In this document: piece by piece, positions 47,057-57,100 of the stretch
Layout of the letters: the number at the start of each line of letters is the position of its first letter
Numbering within the stretch: position 1 is the stretch's first letter
Assembly (NCBI GenBank): GCA_018266795.1
Contig: JAFDZV010000008.1
Coordinates: forward strand, 40,080-104,079
DNA length: 64,000 nucleotides
Source: Bacteroidota bacterium
GTDB lineage: Bacteria; Bacteroidota; Ignavibacteria; OLB7
Direction of reading: 5' to 3'
The notes under the pieces: generated by a model
What the model was told of the DNA's origin: nothing
Database searches by the model: none
Seen by the model: only the letters and a program-made list of their open reading frames with translations
Position numbers and translations under genes: made by a program

Positions 47057-49720
47057 ATGGATTGGGCAACCAACCGTAGCGAGAGTTCTGAGGGCATACC
47101 TCTACTCACAACGAAACTTCAGGTAGCTCGCGCTCATCCGGGCATTCTGCACCGTCCACGTCTCATCGACCGTCTCGATGAAGGTGTACGCGCACGAGTG
47201 ACACTGCTGATCGCACCTGCGGGTTTCGGAAAAACGACGATTCTCGGCGATTGGGTTCGCCGGGATGAACGCCGTGCGGGCTGGCTTTCGCTGGACCCGA
47301 GCGACGACACACCGCAACGTTTCTGGCAATATCTCCTTGGAGCACTGCAGCAGGTACAGCCTGGCATCGGCATCGGTACGGTTCAGATGATCAGCAATGG
47401 CGAACAGATCGATTTTGCGCTGACACCGCTGCTGAATGACCTGGCGGGCATGGCCGGAAGTCTCGCGCTTGTATTGGACGACTACCACGCAATCACTCAT
47501 CCGCAAATCCACAGGACGCTCGGGTTCTTCATCGAGAGGATGCCGCAACAGATGCGACTTGTCATCAGTTCGCGCGCCGTGCCTCCACTCTCGCTGGCCA
47601 GGCTGCGCGCTCAGGGCGATCTGGACGAGATCGGCGAGGCCGATTTACGCTTTTCGCCACAGGAAACCGCGGCGTTGGTGCGAGGGGTGGTGGACGATCA
47701 TGTTAGTCCGGAAACAGTAAATATGATCGCGGAAGAGATGGAAGGATGGTCCGTCATGGTCCAATTGGCGGCCCAGTCCGTTGCGCGCGCAAACAGATTC
47801 GACATCCTGGCAGATGAATCCTCCGGGCGTTACCGTTATGCGTGCGAGTATCTCCATGGTGAGATACTGGACCGCATGCCGCTGGAGACGCTGATCTTTC
47901 TTCGCCGGGCTTCGATACTCGAGCGGCTGTCCGCATCGATCTGTTCGGCCATAACTGGACGCACGGATGCCGGTGAGCTTCTAGCGACCATTGCGTTGGA
48001 ACATGGGGGACTGCTGCGCCCGGCCGAACGTCCGGGAGCGTTCAGGCTGCATCGTCTGGCCGCATTGATGCTGCGTGCGGAACTTGAGAATCTGGAGCCG
48101 GAGCGTTTCACTGAACTTCATCGCCGCGCAGCCGAGTGGTACGAAGCCCAGGGACTATTCCCGGAGACCGTGGGCCATCTCGCGGCCTGCGGCGATATGG
48201 AGGGAGCTGTACGATATGCAGAGCGATCGGCCGAAGAGTTGCTGGCACGGCGTACGCTGGAGCCCCTTCTCGGGTGGCAGGAACTGTTTCCCGAAGAGAT
48301 ATCCGCATCGCGTCCAAGGCTCACGCTTGCATTTGCTTGGGCATCACTGTTGACAGGCGACTCATACAAGGCGCAGCTGTACGCCAGACTGGCCCGGCGG
48401 AAGGTACCTGGGTCCCCGTTGAACGGACTGGCGGATCTCGGCGGACATCTCAATGCGCTCGAGTCCGCACTCGGCATTCAGCAATCGGATGAAAGGGGTA
48501 CGCCGTCTACGATTGTTCCGCGTCCGGCAACTCCGTATGCCCGGCATGCTCCGTCCGCAACCGATCGCATTCAGCGGGGGGATTATCGCGGGCAGGAAGC
48601 CACTCAATTCGGGCTTACACAGGCGGTGCCGCGCGTTGGCCTGCTGCAACTGGCACAGGGAAAGCTTGGCGCCGCTATGGAAACGTTCAACCGCGCTCTG
48701 GAGATGCTCGCCGACCGGCAGGATGTTGATGACATTGCAGACGTAGCCGCCGCGACATGCCATATCGGCCTGGCGACGATTGCGTATGAGCGCAATAGGC
48801 TGGACGGGGCAATGAGCCATCTCAGTGAAGCAATCACGCTTGGCCGGGCGCTGGGAAACCCTGAGATCCTTCGGGATGGATACGCACTACTGGCTCGTGT
48901 TCATCAGGCTCGCGGGGATGTAGACGGCGCACTGGACGCAGTTGCCGAGGCGGATCGACATCTGGACGACGGTATGGCCGACCTCCAGGCTCGAAGCACG
49001 ATCGAGGCCCTGCGCGCCGGATTGTGGCTTCACACCGGCGATAATCAGCGTGCGGCAGCATGGTGCAGACGCATGGCAGCCGCTGAAATGCCGGATGTCG
49101 TTGCCCTCGGTGTTGCCCGTGTGCTGCTTGCCCAACAGAAGGAGGATGATGTTGTGGAACAGCTCGGTCCCGTTCTACAGGCAGCCGAAGAGGAAGGGAG
49201 AGATGACACCGTTGTCCGCGCAACGCTCCTTCGGGCGCTTGCATATGACCGGCTTGGAGAATCGGATCTTTCCTTGCAGTGCTGCCACAAGGTACTTGCT
49301 CTTGCGGAAGCGGAAGGATATGTGCGGGCAATCGCCGATGAAGGTGCGGCTGCAGCTCGTTTGCTGAAGAAGTACCGATCGGCGCTGGATGCCGACGAAC
49401 TTCCGCAGCCGGTTGGCCGCGAATACCTTGACGTACTCTTCAATGTGCTCGGTATAACTACCGGCGCGCCGCGGAACAGCGAAACCACCCCGGAGTATTC
49501 GTATGGCCTGGGGAACGGCTCGTTGATGACGCCGATCAGCGATCGCGAAATCGAAGTACTTCGCCTGATAGCGGAGGGGAAGTCCAACGCCTCGATCGCC
49601 TCGGCACTCTACATTTCGGTGAGCACAGTCAAAACCCATATCAACAATCTATACAGCAAACTCGGTGTGGAAAGCCGAACCCAGGCGCTGGCACGCGCTC
49701 GGGAATACAACCTTCTCTGA
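47057..49720 (+). CDS. MalT-like ATP-dependent LuxR-family regulator, 887 aa
   Basis: N-terminal NTPase: LLTTKLQVARAHPGILHRPRL, Walker A LLIAPAGFGKTTILGDWV at about residues 50-66, GWLSLDPSDDTPQRFWQYLL, Walker B LALVLDDYHAI, and the LVISSRAVPPLSLARLRAQGDL sensor. This is the STAND subfamily of MalT. The middle is an alpha-helical, TPR-like region. The C-terminus is a GerE HTH (ISDREIEVLRLIAEGKSNASIASAL, VSTVKTHINNLYSKLG). MalT proteins need a small inducer and ATP to activate transcription as oligomers; the inducer here is unknown and no maltose genes are near. First of three large regulators in the same direction. Confidence 0.9.
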   Translation: MDWATNRSESSEGIPLLTTKLQVARAHPGILHRPRLIDRLDEGVRARVTLLIAPAGFGKTTILGDWVRRDERRAGWLSLDPSDDTPQRFWQYLLGALQQVQPGIGIGTVQMISNGEQIDFALTPLLNDLAGMAGSLALVLDDYHAITHPQIHRTLGFFIERMPQQMRLVISSRAVPPLSLARLRAQGDLDEIGEADLRFSPQETAALVRGVVDDHVSPETVNMIAEEMEGWSVMVQLAAQSVARANRFDILADESSGRYRYACEYLHGEILDRMPLETLIFLRRASILERLSASICSAITGRTDAGELLATIALEHGGLLRPAERPGAFRLHRLAALMLRAELENLEPERFTELHRRAAEWYEAQGLFPETVGHLAACGDMEGAVRYAERSAEELLARRTLEPLLGWQELFPEEISASRPRLTLAFAWASLLTGDSYKAQLYARLARRKVPGSPLNGLADLGGHLNALESALGIQQSDERGTPSTIVPRPATPYARHAPSATDRIQRGDYRGQEATQFGLTQAVPRVGLLQLAQGKLGAAMETFNRALEMLADRQDVDDIADVAAATCHIGLATIAYERNRLDGAMSHLSEAITLGRALGNPEILRDGYALLARVHQARGDVDGALDAVAEADRHLDDGMADLQARSTIEALRAGLWLHTGDNQRAAAWCRRMAAAEMPDVVALGVARVLLAQQKEDDVVEQLGPVLQAAEEEGRDDTVVRATLLRALAYDRLGESDLSLQCCHKVLALAEAEGYVRAIADEGAAAARLLKKYRSALDADELPQPVGREYLDVLFNVLGITTGAPRNSETTPEYSYGLGNGSLMTPISDREIEVLRLIAEGKSNASIASALYISVSTVKTHINNLYSKLGVESRTQALARAREYNLL

Positions 49721-50343
49721 TACCGGTGCAGACCCCGAATTGATGTCGCGGCCGGTAGATCCTGGCAGTCGTGCCGGCCTGCCATCCGCCAGACATTCAT
49801 CGAAGCGAAATCCACCCCGCATTCCACCTTTCGGTTGATCCATTCCCCCCGTTCAGTCCGCTACTTTTGTACTGCTCGAAACAATCGACCCATTGGTGAT
49901 GTGCGAGCAACTGCGCTTACCGATACATGCTGACGATCCAGCGTTTATCTGCAGGCATTGAAAAATGAATGTCTTGAGGGGATGACCTAACCTCTCAGCA
50001 TTCACGCGGCAGAACGGCACAGCATGATTGGACCCATGCATTCCGGATTGCCATGAATCCGTTTATGAGCGGGAGACCTGACCGTTCATGCGGAACGATA
50101 CTTGTACCGTACCGCCTTTCATGGGCTGAAAGGCGGTACGGTATTTTTTATTCCCGCCACTTATCCTAAACATCATTCGATCCATTTTGTCGGGAATTTC
50201 GACGACAGGAGAATCTTCGAAGACAGCTTTCATCAGCGTGAGCAACAATTTCCCGCCAAGATATGTGAACAACATACTGTTGCGGATGTCGGGAATTCAT
50301 CGTAAGGTTGTGCTCCGTAACCTGGAACACATGGCACAACTCC
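49721..50343. other. Intergenic region, transcribed 3' part without a supported ORF
   Basis: Nothing protein-like is convincing on +. On -, a 70-residue frame (50063-50275) crosses the terminator stem and has no ribosome site. The stretch has a hairpin-rich 3' half ending in the strong terminator at 50105-50150. It is either a 385-nt 3' UTR of the MalT-like gene or a separate small RNA. Confidence 0.4.
50105..50150 (+). terminator. Strong intrinsic terminator
   Basis: A 17-bp perfect stem (TACCGTACCGCCTTTCA / TGAAAGGCGGTACGGTA) with a 5-nt loop, directly followed by TTTTTTATT. Best-formed terminator in the window; + orientation. Confidence 0.9.
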
Positions 50344-51591
50344 ATGGCTCGCACTAAAGGCTCTGTGCAGGAAAGTCTGGGCATGCTCCTGGAACTTGAA
50401 GCACAACATCAGGGGACCTCCGCGGAGGCCAAGCTTCGCATGCTCAGGCTGCTCAAAGAACAGCCCGGACAGACCTTGGCATCTGTGGCCGCGAAGGTGG
50501 GAAAGTCGGAGCGATGTGCGCAACGATGGTGGAGTATGTACAAGGAAGCGGGGTTGGACGGGTTCATCGCCGAGGGAACCACCTCTCGAGGCAAGCCACG
50601 CAGAATTGGGGAGGAGGTACTCTCGGAATTACACCGGAAGCTCAATTCGGACGGTTTTTCGCGGCTTTCAGAGATTCAGGCATGGCTTGAGGAGAAGCAT
50701 CAGATTTCCTACAGCCGATCCGGGATCTGGAATGTCGTTCGCTCCTCGCTGAATGCCGCACCCCGGGGCTGGCTATCCGAACCGGAAGCGCCAATCGCCA
50801 ACCCGCCTGCTGCTCAGCCGGCACCATCGGCGGTTAGCGACACCAAAAACCTCGTTTCCTTCCTGAATTCGCTGCCTACGTCGAGCGACACCATTGAATG
50901 GGCCTCCCAATTTCGAGATACACTTCAGTCGCTACTGCCAGATGTCGACAGAATTTCGATCAGCGTCAACCGGGATTGCAACCTCGAAGATCCTGAAAAT
51001 TACTCGATGGCATTGATCGTAACGCAGGGAAAGGTGGGAAGAGAGTCCACGGTTACCATTCAAAGGGCCGATGGCAGCCATGCGGAGAGGATGATCGAAG
51101 ATTATCGGCGCCAGGGCGCTCCATTGGATCAATTTCATCCACCGACGTGCTACGAGTATTTCTACGGCGGCACGGCATATATAGGGACGGTCATATTATG
51201 GCGGGACAAGACAAAACCCGTAATTTCTGAAGATTCCAAGGCTTTGATCGCCTCTCTGGAGCCGTTCATCCTGTTCTCCCTTTCGGATCTGGTAGCGAGA
51301 CACCAATCACTACGGCCAATCGACCGCGTCTTCCATGGCGCCCTGATGTTTCTGGTGGAAGACGCATCGCTCAGTCCTCAGGAGGAGCGAATTGTAGTGC
51401 TCCAGTTGATGGGACACTCCTATAAGGAGATGGCCGATATCCTGAGCGTGACCGTGGATACTGTCAAGAAGCACTTCAAGCAAATCCACCGAAAGACCGG
51501 AACACGGGGGCAGGCGGAGCTCTTCGCCAAGTATTTCACATCGCGATTGATTCCTGACAGCTTCCGAGAGATGGAACAGCCTGTCCGTTGA
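50344..51591 (+). CDS. Chimeric regulator: IS630-type N-terminal HTH joined to a C-terminal LuxR HTH, 415 aa
   Basis: Residues about 1-140 match the DNA-binding end of IS630-type transposases (HTH_32/33-like): AKLRMLRLLKEQPGQTLASVAAK, RWWSMYKEAGLDGFIAEG, then LSEIQAWLEEKHQISYSRSG. No transposase catalytic DDE domain follows. Residues about 165-330 are an alpha/beta, GAF-like region (NYSMALIVTQ, YEYFYGGTAYIGTVILW). Residues about 345-405 are a LuxR-type HTH: LSPQEERIVVLQLMGHSYKEM, VDTVKKHFKQIHRKTG. The protein has two DNA-binding ends, so it could bridge sites. ATG at 50344 is the first Met at a sensible domain edge; no Shine-Dalgarno sequence is visible. It lies upstream of the exported-protein gene. 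Confidence 0.75.
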   Translation: MARTKGSVQESLGMLLELEAQHQGTSAEAKLRMLRLLKEQPGQTLASVAAKVGKSERCAQRWWSMYKEAGLDGFIAEGTTSRGKPRRIGEEVLSELHRKLNSDGFSRLSEIQAWLEEKHQISYSRSGIWNVVRSSLNAAPRGWLSEPEAPIANPPAAQPAPSAVSDTKNLVSFLNSLPTSSDTIEWASQFRDTLQSLLPDVDRISISVNRDCNLEDPENYSMALIVTQGKVGRESTVTIQRADGSHAERMIEDYRRQGAPLDQFHPPTCYEYFYGGTAYIGTVILWRDKTKPVISEDSKALIASLEPFILFSLSDLVARHQSLRPIDRVFHGALMFLVEDASLSPQEERIVVLQLMGHSYKEMADILSVTVDTVKKHFKQIHRKTGTRGQAELFAKYFTSRLIPDSFREMEQPVR

Positions 51592-51795
51592 GGCTGCAAA
51601 ACGCCACCAAGAATTAGGCCACGCGTTTCATTCCCGCCACAAAATCGGCAAAATCCACCCGTCAATCAACCTCCCCGTCCACCCTTCGGCTGACAGGGCT
51701 CATACCATGCGGCAGCGATCTTTGTTCACGGTGCTAAGCCTCCTGCGGGCAAGGCACCATAGAGGTGCATTCAACAAAACTCCTCAAAAGTGTAC

Positions 51796-51827
51796 TTGTG
51801 GACGGGTGTCTACAAGTGCTAGGTTTG
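51796..51827 (+). promoter_or_regulatory. Promoter-like site upstream of the small exported protein
   Basis: TTG at 51796-51798 and TAGGTTTG at 51820-51827, 21 bp apart, match the Bacteroidota -33/-7 arrangement (TTG, TAnnTTTG). Predicted start near 51834 gives a 110-nt leader for the gene at 51945. Inference only. Confidence 0.35.
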
Positions 51828-51891
51828 TATTGTCGCTAACGGCCACTAGTTCTTTGAAACGCCTGCGACAGTTTCGAGCCAGCACTTGTAG
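51810..51891 (+). promoter_or_regulatory. 11-bp inverted repeat overlapping the promoter-like site
   Basis: CTACAAGTGCT (51810-51820) and AGCACTTGTAG (51881-51891) are exact reverse complements 60 bp apart. The left arm lies in the promoter spacer and the right arm in the leader. The nearby HTH/LuxR chimera, with two DNA-binding ends, is a natural candidate to bind both arms. Confidence 0.4.
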
Positions 51892-51944
51892 CAGATTCGG
51901 GCAGAAGCACTGAAGAGGGAAGATCAACTGCTACTGAGGGCCAC

Positions 51945-52472
51945 ATGAAACTTCTAACAGCGTGCTGTTTGTCTGCGCTGCTGTTCGCCGGATCAGCGGC
52001 GATGGCGCAGACCAGCTCGGGGTCCATGACGAAGATCGGGACGATTACGGTCAACACGACCGTTGTCACGTACGACGCTAACGCGACCGCTCGGAAGCAA
52101 AGCGTCGGCAACGAAGTCGGCGTCTTCAGGACTTCCGGAGGTCAGGTCGTTTACGGTATGACCGCATCAACCATCAGCGTTGTAGCTGGTGACGCATCCA
52201 TTGACAACGTGAGCACGTCCGATATTCTCAACGCAGTATCGGCGGAGGCAGTTCGGCAGGGCAACGCGCTCGGGTACACGGCCGGCACAACACAGACAGC
52301 AGTCTGGTGCGAGAGCTATGTCGCCCGTAACGGAAGCGGAACAAATACCAGCTTCAGTGTTTACTCGCCGGACGATCAGACAGGACGTCAGTTCTATCTG
52401 AGTAATGGATCGACGGTCTATACCGGCAGTACAACGACGAGCACCCAACAGAGCTCGAGTTCGGTGTACTAA
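51945..52472 (+). CDS. Small exported protein, 175 aa, Ser/Thr/Tyr-rich
   Basis: A Sec signal peptide is clear (MKLLTACCLSALLFAGSAAMAQ; cleavage likely after AMAQ). AGGG ends 4 nt before the ATG. The mature protein is Thr/Ser/Gly/Val-rich and beta-like (TKIGTITVNTTVVTYDANATA, VYGMTASTISVVAG) with SFSVYSPDDQTG and a low-complexity tail (GSTTTSTQQSSSSVY). It has one cysteine in the mature part. No family recognised. No T9SS sorting domain, so it is probably periplasmic or processed otherwise. A promoter-like site and a palindrome lie in the 353-bp gap upstream. Downstream is the repeat- and hairpin-rich segment to about 53100. Confidence 0.75.
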   Translation: MKLLTACCLSALLFAGSAAMAQTSSGSMTKIGTITVNTTVVTYDANATARKQSVGNEVGVFRTSGGQVVYGMTASTISVVAGDASIDNVSTSDILNAVSAEAVRQGNALGYTAGTTQTAVWCESYVARNGSGTNTSFSVYSPDDQTGRQFYLSNGSTVYTGSTTTSTQQSSSSVY

Positions 52473-52540
52473 TCCAAGTTGTTTGTCAAACTCACTGGTT
52501 TCGGTTTACCGAGCGGTGATAGTAGTGTACGTCTTGAGGA

Positions 52541-52571
52541 GCCTGGTCTGGCTAGCCCAGCCGGACCAGGC
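52541..52571 (+). other. Long hairpin, 13-bp stem
   Basis: GCCTGGTCTGGCT pairs with AGCCGGACCAGGC (one U-G), loop AGCCC. It lies 69 nt after the stop of the exported-protein gene. No T run follows, so it looks like an RNA structure rather than a terminator. Confidence 0.5.
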
Positions 52572-52710
52572 AACCCTCACCAAAAACGCGCAATGTCGGA
52601 ACCCCAAACCCGACAGCGTTAGTCTCCTTCTCCGTGGTCCAAGCTTGGGGAAGTAGACGTGGGGCAGCCTTCGTCCGGTCCAGTGGCGAATAACTCAGTC
52701 CCGGTTATGT

Positions 52711-52971
52711 GGCAACGTGAGGTCCGAATGCGGAGTCCAGTCCGCATCATTGGTTGAGGTCCGGTTTACCTAGAGGTCCTGTGGCGGTCGGTCTTTGGCA
52801 AGCTCATGATTCTTCTGTGTCATGAACCGAATCGAGGTCCAAACGTGGCGTTCATGTCAGATAAGAAGAACACAGCGGTAATGGTGGTAAAAAGTATTGG
52901 GGTGGAAAGGTCGCATCCTGAATACGAGTATCACTTGCGCAGCTGGTAACGCTTGAGGCAACGTGAGGTCC
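52711..52971 (+). repeat. Array of GAGGTCC motifs (five copies) including a 15-nt direct repeat
   Basis: GAGGTCC occurs on + at 52719-52725, 52756-52762, 52773-52779, 52834-52840 and 52965-52971, always on the same strand; a sixth copy is in the loop of the hairpin at 53700-53738. The first and fifth copies share GGCAACGTGAGGTCC exactly (52711-52725 and 52957-52971). A 7-bp hairpin (ATGCGGA/TCCGCAT) follows the first copy. No reading frame crosses the array. It could be a protein-binding array or motifs of a structured RNA that ends at the terminator at 53048. Confidence 0.45.
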
Positions 52972-53047
52972 TAGTTTCCACAAGCAATGAGCGCGAATCG
53001 CAACGGCACCGCCCAGCGCCGATTGTGATTATACTCGACCGACAATT

Positions 53048-53100
53048 AAGGGCAGCATGTCACACCTGGTGCCCACCAGGAGATCATGCTGCCCTTTTTC
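53048..53100 (+). terminator. Strong compound terminator
   Basis: An outer 12-bp stem (AAGGGCAGCATG / CATGCTGCCCTT) encloses a second perfect stem (CCTGGT / ACCAGG, loop GCCC). A run of Ts follows (CCTTTTTC). It closes the non-coding segment that begins after the exported-protein gene, 576 nt past that stop. Confidence 0.85.
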
Positions 53101-54149
53101 TATTTCGAAAAAGAACGCATGACCTACTAACCATGGTGTGTTGGCCCATGGCTCTTAACGTCGTATCAGGTCTGCAATCCTCTCCACCCCAACCGATCGC
53201 CCTGCGGGCGAATCCGTCCCCATGCTCAATTGATTGAGCGGCGCGAATATAAGGAGTCGCCAAACTGTGTATCAACCTTTTTTGATCCGACAAGCCGCGG
53301 CTCTCCTCCACCCCCAATCCACCCCGATTCTTTTCTCACACAGCTCCGACGTCCGGCCCCCGAGGGACGCCGCCGCCGCCGCGTACAGCCGACGTTTCAC
53401 GCCATAGCCAAGAGTGGGCCATCGAGACGACGCTCACCCGGCCCCCGATTGTAAGTATATGTAACGGCGCACCGCCCGGCGACTTGCCATCGCGGTATTT
53501 TGGATGAGCAGCATGATAACGGCAACGTAACTCTTGTTGAACATGGAATCAGGTGGCGCGGGCTCAACAGAATGCAGAGCCAAGACCGGTTGTCGCCCGC
53601 CGAGAGCGAGCGCCTAGGTTTCAGGACGTTTTGGCAATCAGGCTGGTGGTAGGAACGATTGACCGCCCAGGGGATCGTCAATGGCAGGAAATCAAGGCCC
53701 TCTGCTACCCGCCGAGGTCCAACTAACGGGTAGCAGAGAGCGGCTTGCAACCTGTTAAAAAGAAGTGAAAGAGGGCCACTCGTCCACTCCTTTTTCTGCT
53801 ACAACAGGTATATCCCTCGAAGGCAAAGGTACGCTTCGGCGATTCATTTTTGCCGCCGGTCCGGTCACAGTTCGCAAACATTTGTGCACAATGCTCGGAT
53901 TCAACCCGGGGTGGTTCAAGAGGAAGGGTCTGGAGCGGAGCAGGGGCTGCAAAATCCACCCGGACGGAGCTTACGAAGTATGGTATGTTGTATTGCCGTC
54001 ATTCGCGGCAGCATGGCATCGGTCCAGGACCGCTCCATACATCTCATCCTGAGCGAATGCGGACGTCCACCTCACGGTCCGGCCGGAAACGTACTCCCTT
54101 CCGAATTTGAATTGGCCCCAATCACGGGATTGAGCGGCCATCGGATGCC
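53101..54149. other. Intergenic stretch of about 1 kb, hairpins, no supported gene
   Basis: The longest frames (53765-54052 on +, 53723-53959 on -) overlap each other and have no recognisable content. The region holds a strong hairpin at 53700-53738 and several short T runs (near 53278 and 53788). The base composition is more even than the surrounding genes. It lies directly upstream of the AAA/SARP regulator and should contain its promoter. Confidence 0.45.
53700..53738. other. 12-bp hairpin presenting GAGGTCC in its loop
   Basis: A perfect stem (CTCTGCTACCCG / CGGGTAGCAGAG) with a 15-nt loop that contains GAGGTCC, the motif of the array at 52711-52971. No T run follows on either strand, so it is not a usual terminator. 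Confidence 0.5.
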
Positions 54150-57100
54150 ATGTCTGGTAGTATCAAGAGCTTTCTGAATCATGGAATTCTACCGTTCGTC
54201 GGCCGTGTGGCGGAAGCCGAACGACTCTACCAATTCTGGGTCTCCACGGCGACATCGAACCAACTTCGCGTCGCACTTGTTGTTGGCGAAGCCGGTATCG
54301 GGAAGAGTCGGCTGATCGAGGAGTTGATCCCGAGAATCACGCGGGCCGGCGGCGCTGTAGTCCATACCAAGCTCTATCCGGAGTCCACCGCATCCATCGT
54401 ACCGATTATCACCCGCGCGTTGCGCACATTCAATGCCCGACGGATCGCCAGCGCTGCCGATGCCCCAGGCACTCTCATGGGCGTCATTGCGGAACTTCGC
54501 AAGCTTACCCACCTTCGTCCGACCGTTCTTGTCATTGAAGACATCCATTTGATGCAGGACGACGCATTAAGTGAATTCCAACGCCTGCTGGAGGCTCTGA
54601 CCGATGAAATGCTCGGCATCATCTGCGTGGCGCGCCCGATGGAACTGCCGATCCATGCACTGCTGCGCCGTCGGGCAGTTGAGGAGATTCACCTGGCGGG
54701 GCTCTCCTTTGGGCACATAACCACATTACTGGAGCGCCTCTTCGGCCTAAGGGATGTGCCGGAGATTGTGAACCTGTTGGCCGGCACCACCTACGGAAAC
54801 CCGTTGGCTCTTCGATCGGCCATCCGCGGCGCTCTCCGCTCCGGAACGCTCGCACTGGATCAGGCCAGTAATACCTGGCGTGTCGCCTATCCATTGCCGG
54901 TCCTGACGCAGTCTCTCCGGCAGAATGTGAACCTGTTGTCCGAAGGAATGGTAAGTCACCTATTGGACGACGAGCGGCAAAACGCGGCGCTCCTGGCCTG
55001 CCTCGGCGAGATATTCTCGCGCGAAGCGGCACGAGAGATGATACCGGAAGCCGACCTGCAGCTGGAAGCGCTGATGGCAAAAGGGATCCTGGTTTCCGCA
55101 CGTTCGCCGGCCACACTCATGCCCGGCAATACCAGCGCCTATCCGGCACTGGCATTTACCCACACCATTCTTCACACCTATCTCAAGCAACGCACCGGCT
55201 GCGATGCCGCAACACTGATCCGAATCATCGGCAGCAACGCACCGATCTATTCCATCCTGCCGTTCCAGGTTCTCGCCGCGAACGATCGGCCGTTTGTTGT
55301 GCCAAAGGACGTTGCAGGTAGAGCGGTCATGCGAGCGATCGAAGTGGCAACTGCGCTCGACGGCAGTCCGGACTGGAGACTTGGCATCGAAGCCTGGGAT
55401 GCAGCAAAGACGATTCGCAACGGCTGTCGCGACATCTGGAGCCCCACTGAGGCCAGGCGCTTCGAGGCAGAACTGCTTATCTGCAGGCTTGCGCTGCAAC
55501 GGCGCATGGAGCAACCGGAGGAATTTGCATCGCTTGTTCATCAGTTGGTGGTTGTCACAGACGATCCCATTCCGGAAGAGCTTCGCCCATACCGCCTGCG
55601 AGCATTTGCTGCCCTGCATGCACTGGGACGCCGAACCGACTCCGCCATATGTACAGCAACCTGGGAACGCGCGCAGAACTTTGTTGGGCAACATCCGGAA
55701 ATGCGTTCGTCCCCAACCTATGTTCAATACCTCGAAGCGGCCGCGCGATCCATGATCTACATGGGAAATGACGAGACGCTCCGAGAGATCGAACGACAAC
55801 TGATCGCGCTCGAAGCAGGGGAGGCCGCTCAGCCGGAGTATCGGAATCAGATTCGGCAGATCATCGCATTCCACTTCCTCGAACTGTTCGAAACGGAGGA
55901 GGAGTTGGCCCGGCGGCTTCAGATTCTGAAGGAGGTGGAGCCGCATGTGGACACACAGCATCGCATCAGCTTCCTCATCTCCAAAATCGTCTTCATGTAC
56001 CTGATCGGACGCATGGATGAAGCGATCCGAACGGCCGATAGCGCCGTACCGATGTTCCGCGAGCTTGGCCTTCCCACGAACATTTACTTCGGTTCACTTA
56101 CCCGACTCTGTGCGGTGGCCTCGCTGGTAGGCGGGATAGAACATCTGGAGCAGGCCGTCGACGCATTGTGCAATGATGCACCCAACGACATTCCGGATTT
56201 CGAGACCCTTGCACACCTTGCCCTCATCGAGACAGCTGTCTCGTTGAATGCGTTTGACTGGCTGACGCAGCGGCAACATCTGCACAAAACATACGTGCCG
56301 CGCCTGCGCCCCGAAACCCAGGTGCTGTACCGCTTGTACGTCGGTATTCCGTTGTCCGGCCATTCCTCGGTTCCACGTGCAAGCCGCACCTTCAAACCCG
56401 TGGCCGCAATCATCAGTGCCGGGACTCCGTCCAGCGTCGATGCCGTTCGGCAGGCGCTTCTGAATGTGCTGCGAGTTCCGGTGCTGCGCCTGCAGGACAT
56501 TCACGAAAAGCGCTCCGCCATCGAAGTAATTCCATACTTCACCGTACTCTGCAACGATACCGGCCTGGCCGATTCTCTGAGCGCTGACGTGACGGATGCC
56601 GTTCACAGGCTGCTGGAGTGGCTGCTGGTGCGACGGCTTCCGCTCTTCATGAGCGCGATCGTCGATCGCTACGGAAGGTATCTGGAAACTCGTGAGCTTC
56701 AGCGCTGGCGTGCCCGCATTGTGGACGTGGCACGCGATCGCAACACGGAGGCACTGGGTTTCGAACAGGCTGAACGAGAGCGCCCACACATTTCCATGCT
56801 CGGCCACGTTACGTTCCTCCCTCTGCGCGGCCAACCAATCCCGATACGAGGGCTGCGCCTTCGTACGCTGCTGGGTTTGATGGTTGCCAACATGATGCGC
56901 CATGAGCCACTTGCCCAGCAGGAGTTCAACGCATTGGCGGCCGGTACGGATGATCCGGACAAGGCCCGCAAGACCTTGAATGGCATAGTCTTCAGGCTTC
57001 GCGAGATCATCGGCCACAATGCAATCATTACGGAAGACGATACGCCGGCGCTGAACCTGGCGCTGCTGGACGTGGACCTCGTCGAAGCCGACCACGCCCT

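Noticed and set aside
50063..50275. 70-codon minus-strand frame between the MalT-like gene and the chimeric regulator
   Set aside because: It crosses the strong terminator stem, has no ribosome site and no family signal.
52473..53100. tmRNA or RNase P RNA in the non-coding segment
   Set aside because: No tRNA-like end with TTCGA T-loop pairing and tag frame, and no GAGGAAAGTCC core of RNase P could be found.
53765..54052. 95-codon + frame with a GTG start upstream of the AAA/SARP gene
   Set aside because: GTG start after an A-rich run only, overlapping a minus frame; no recognisable domain.
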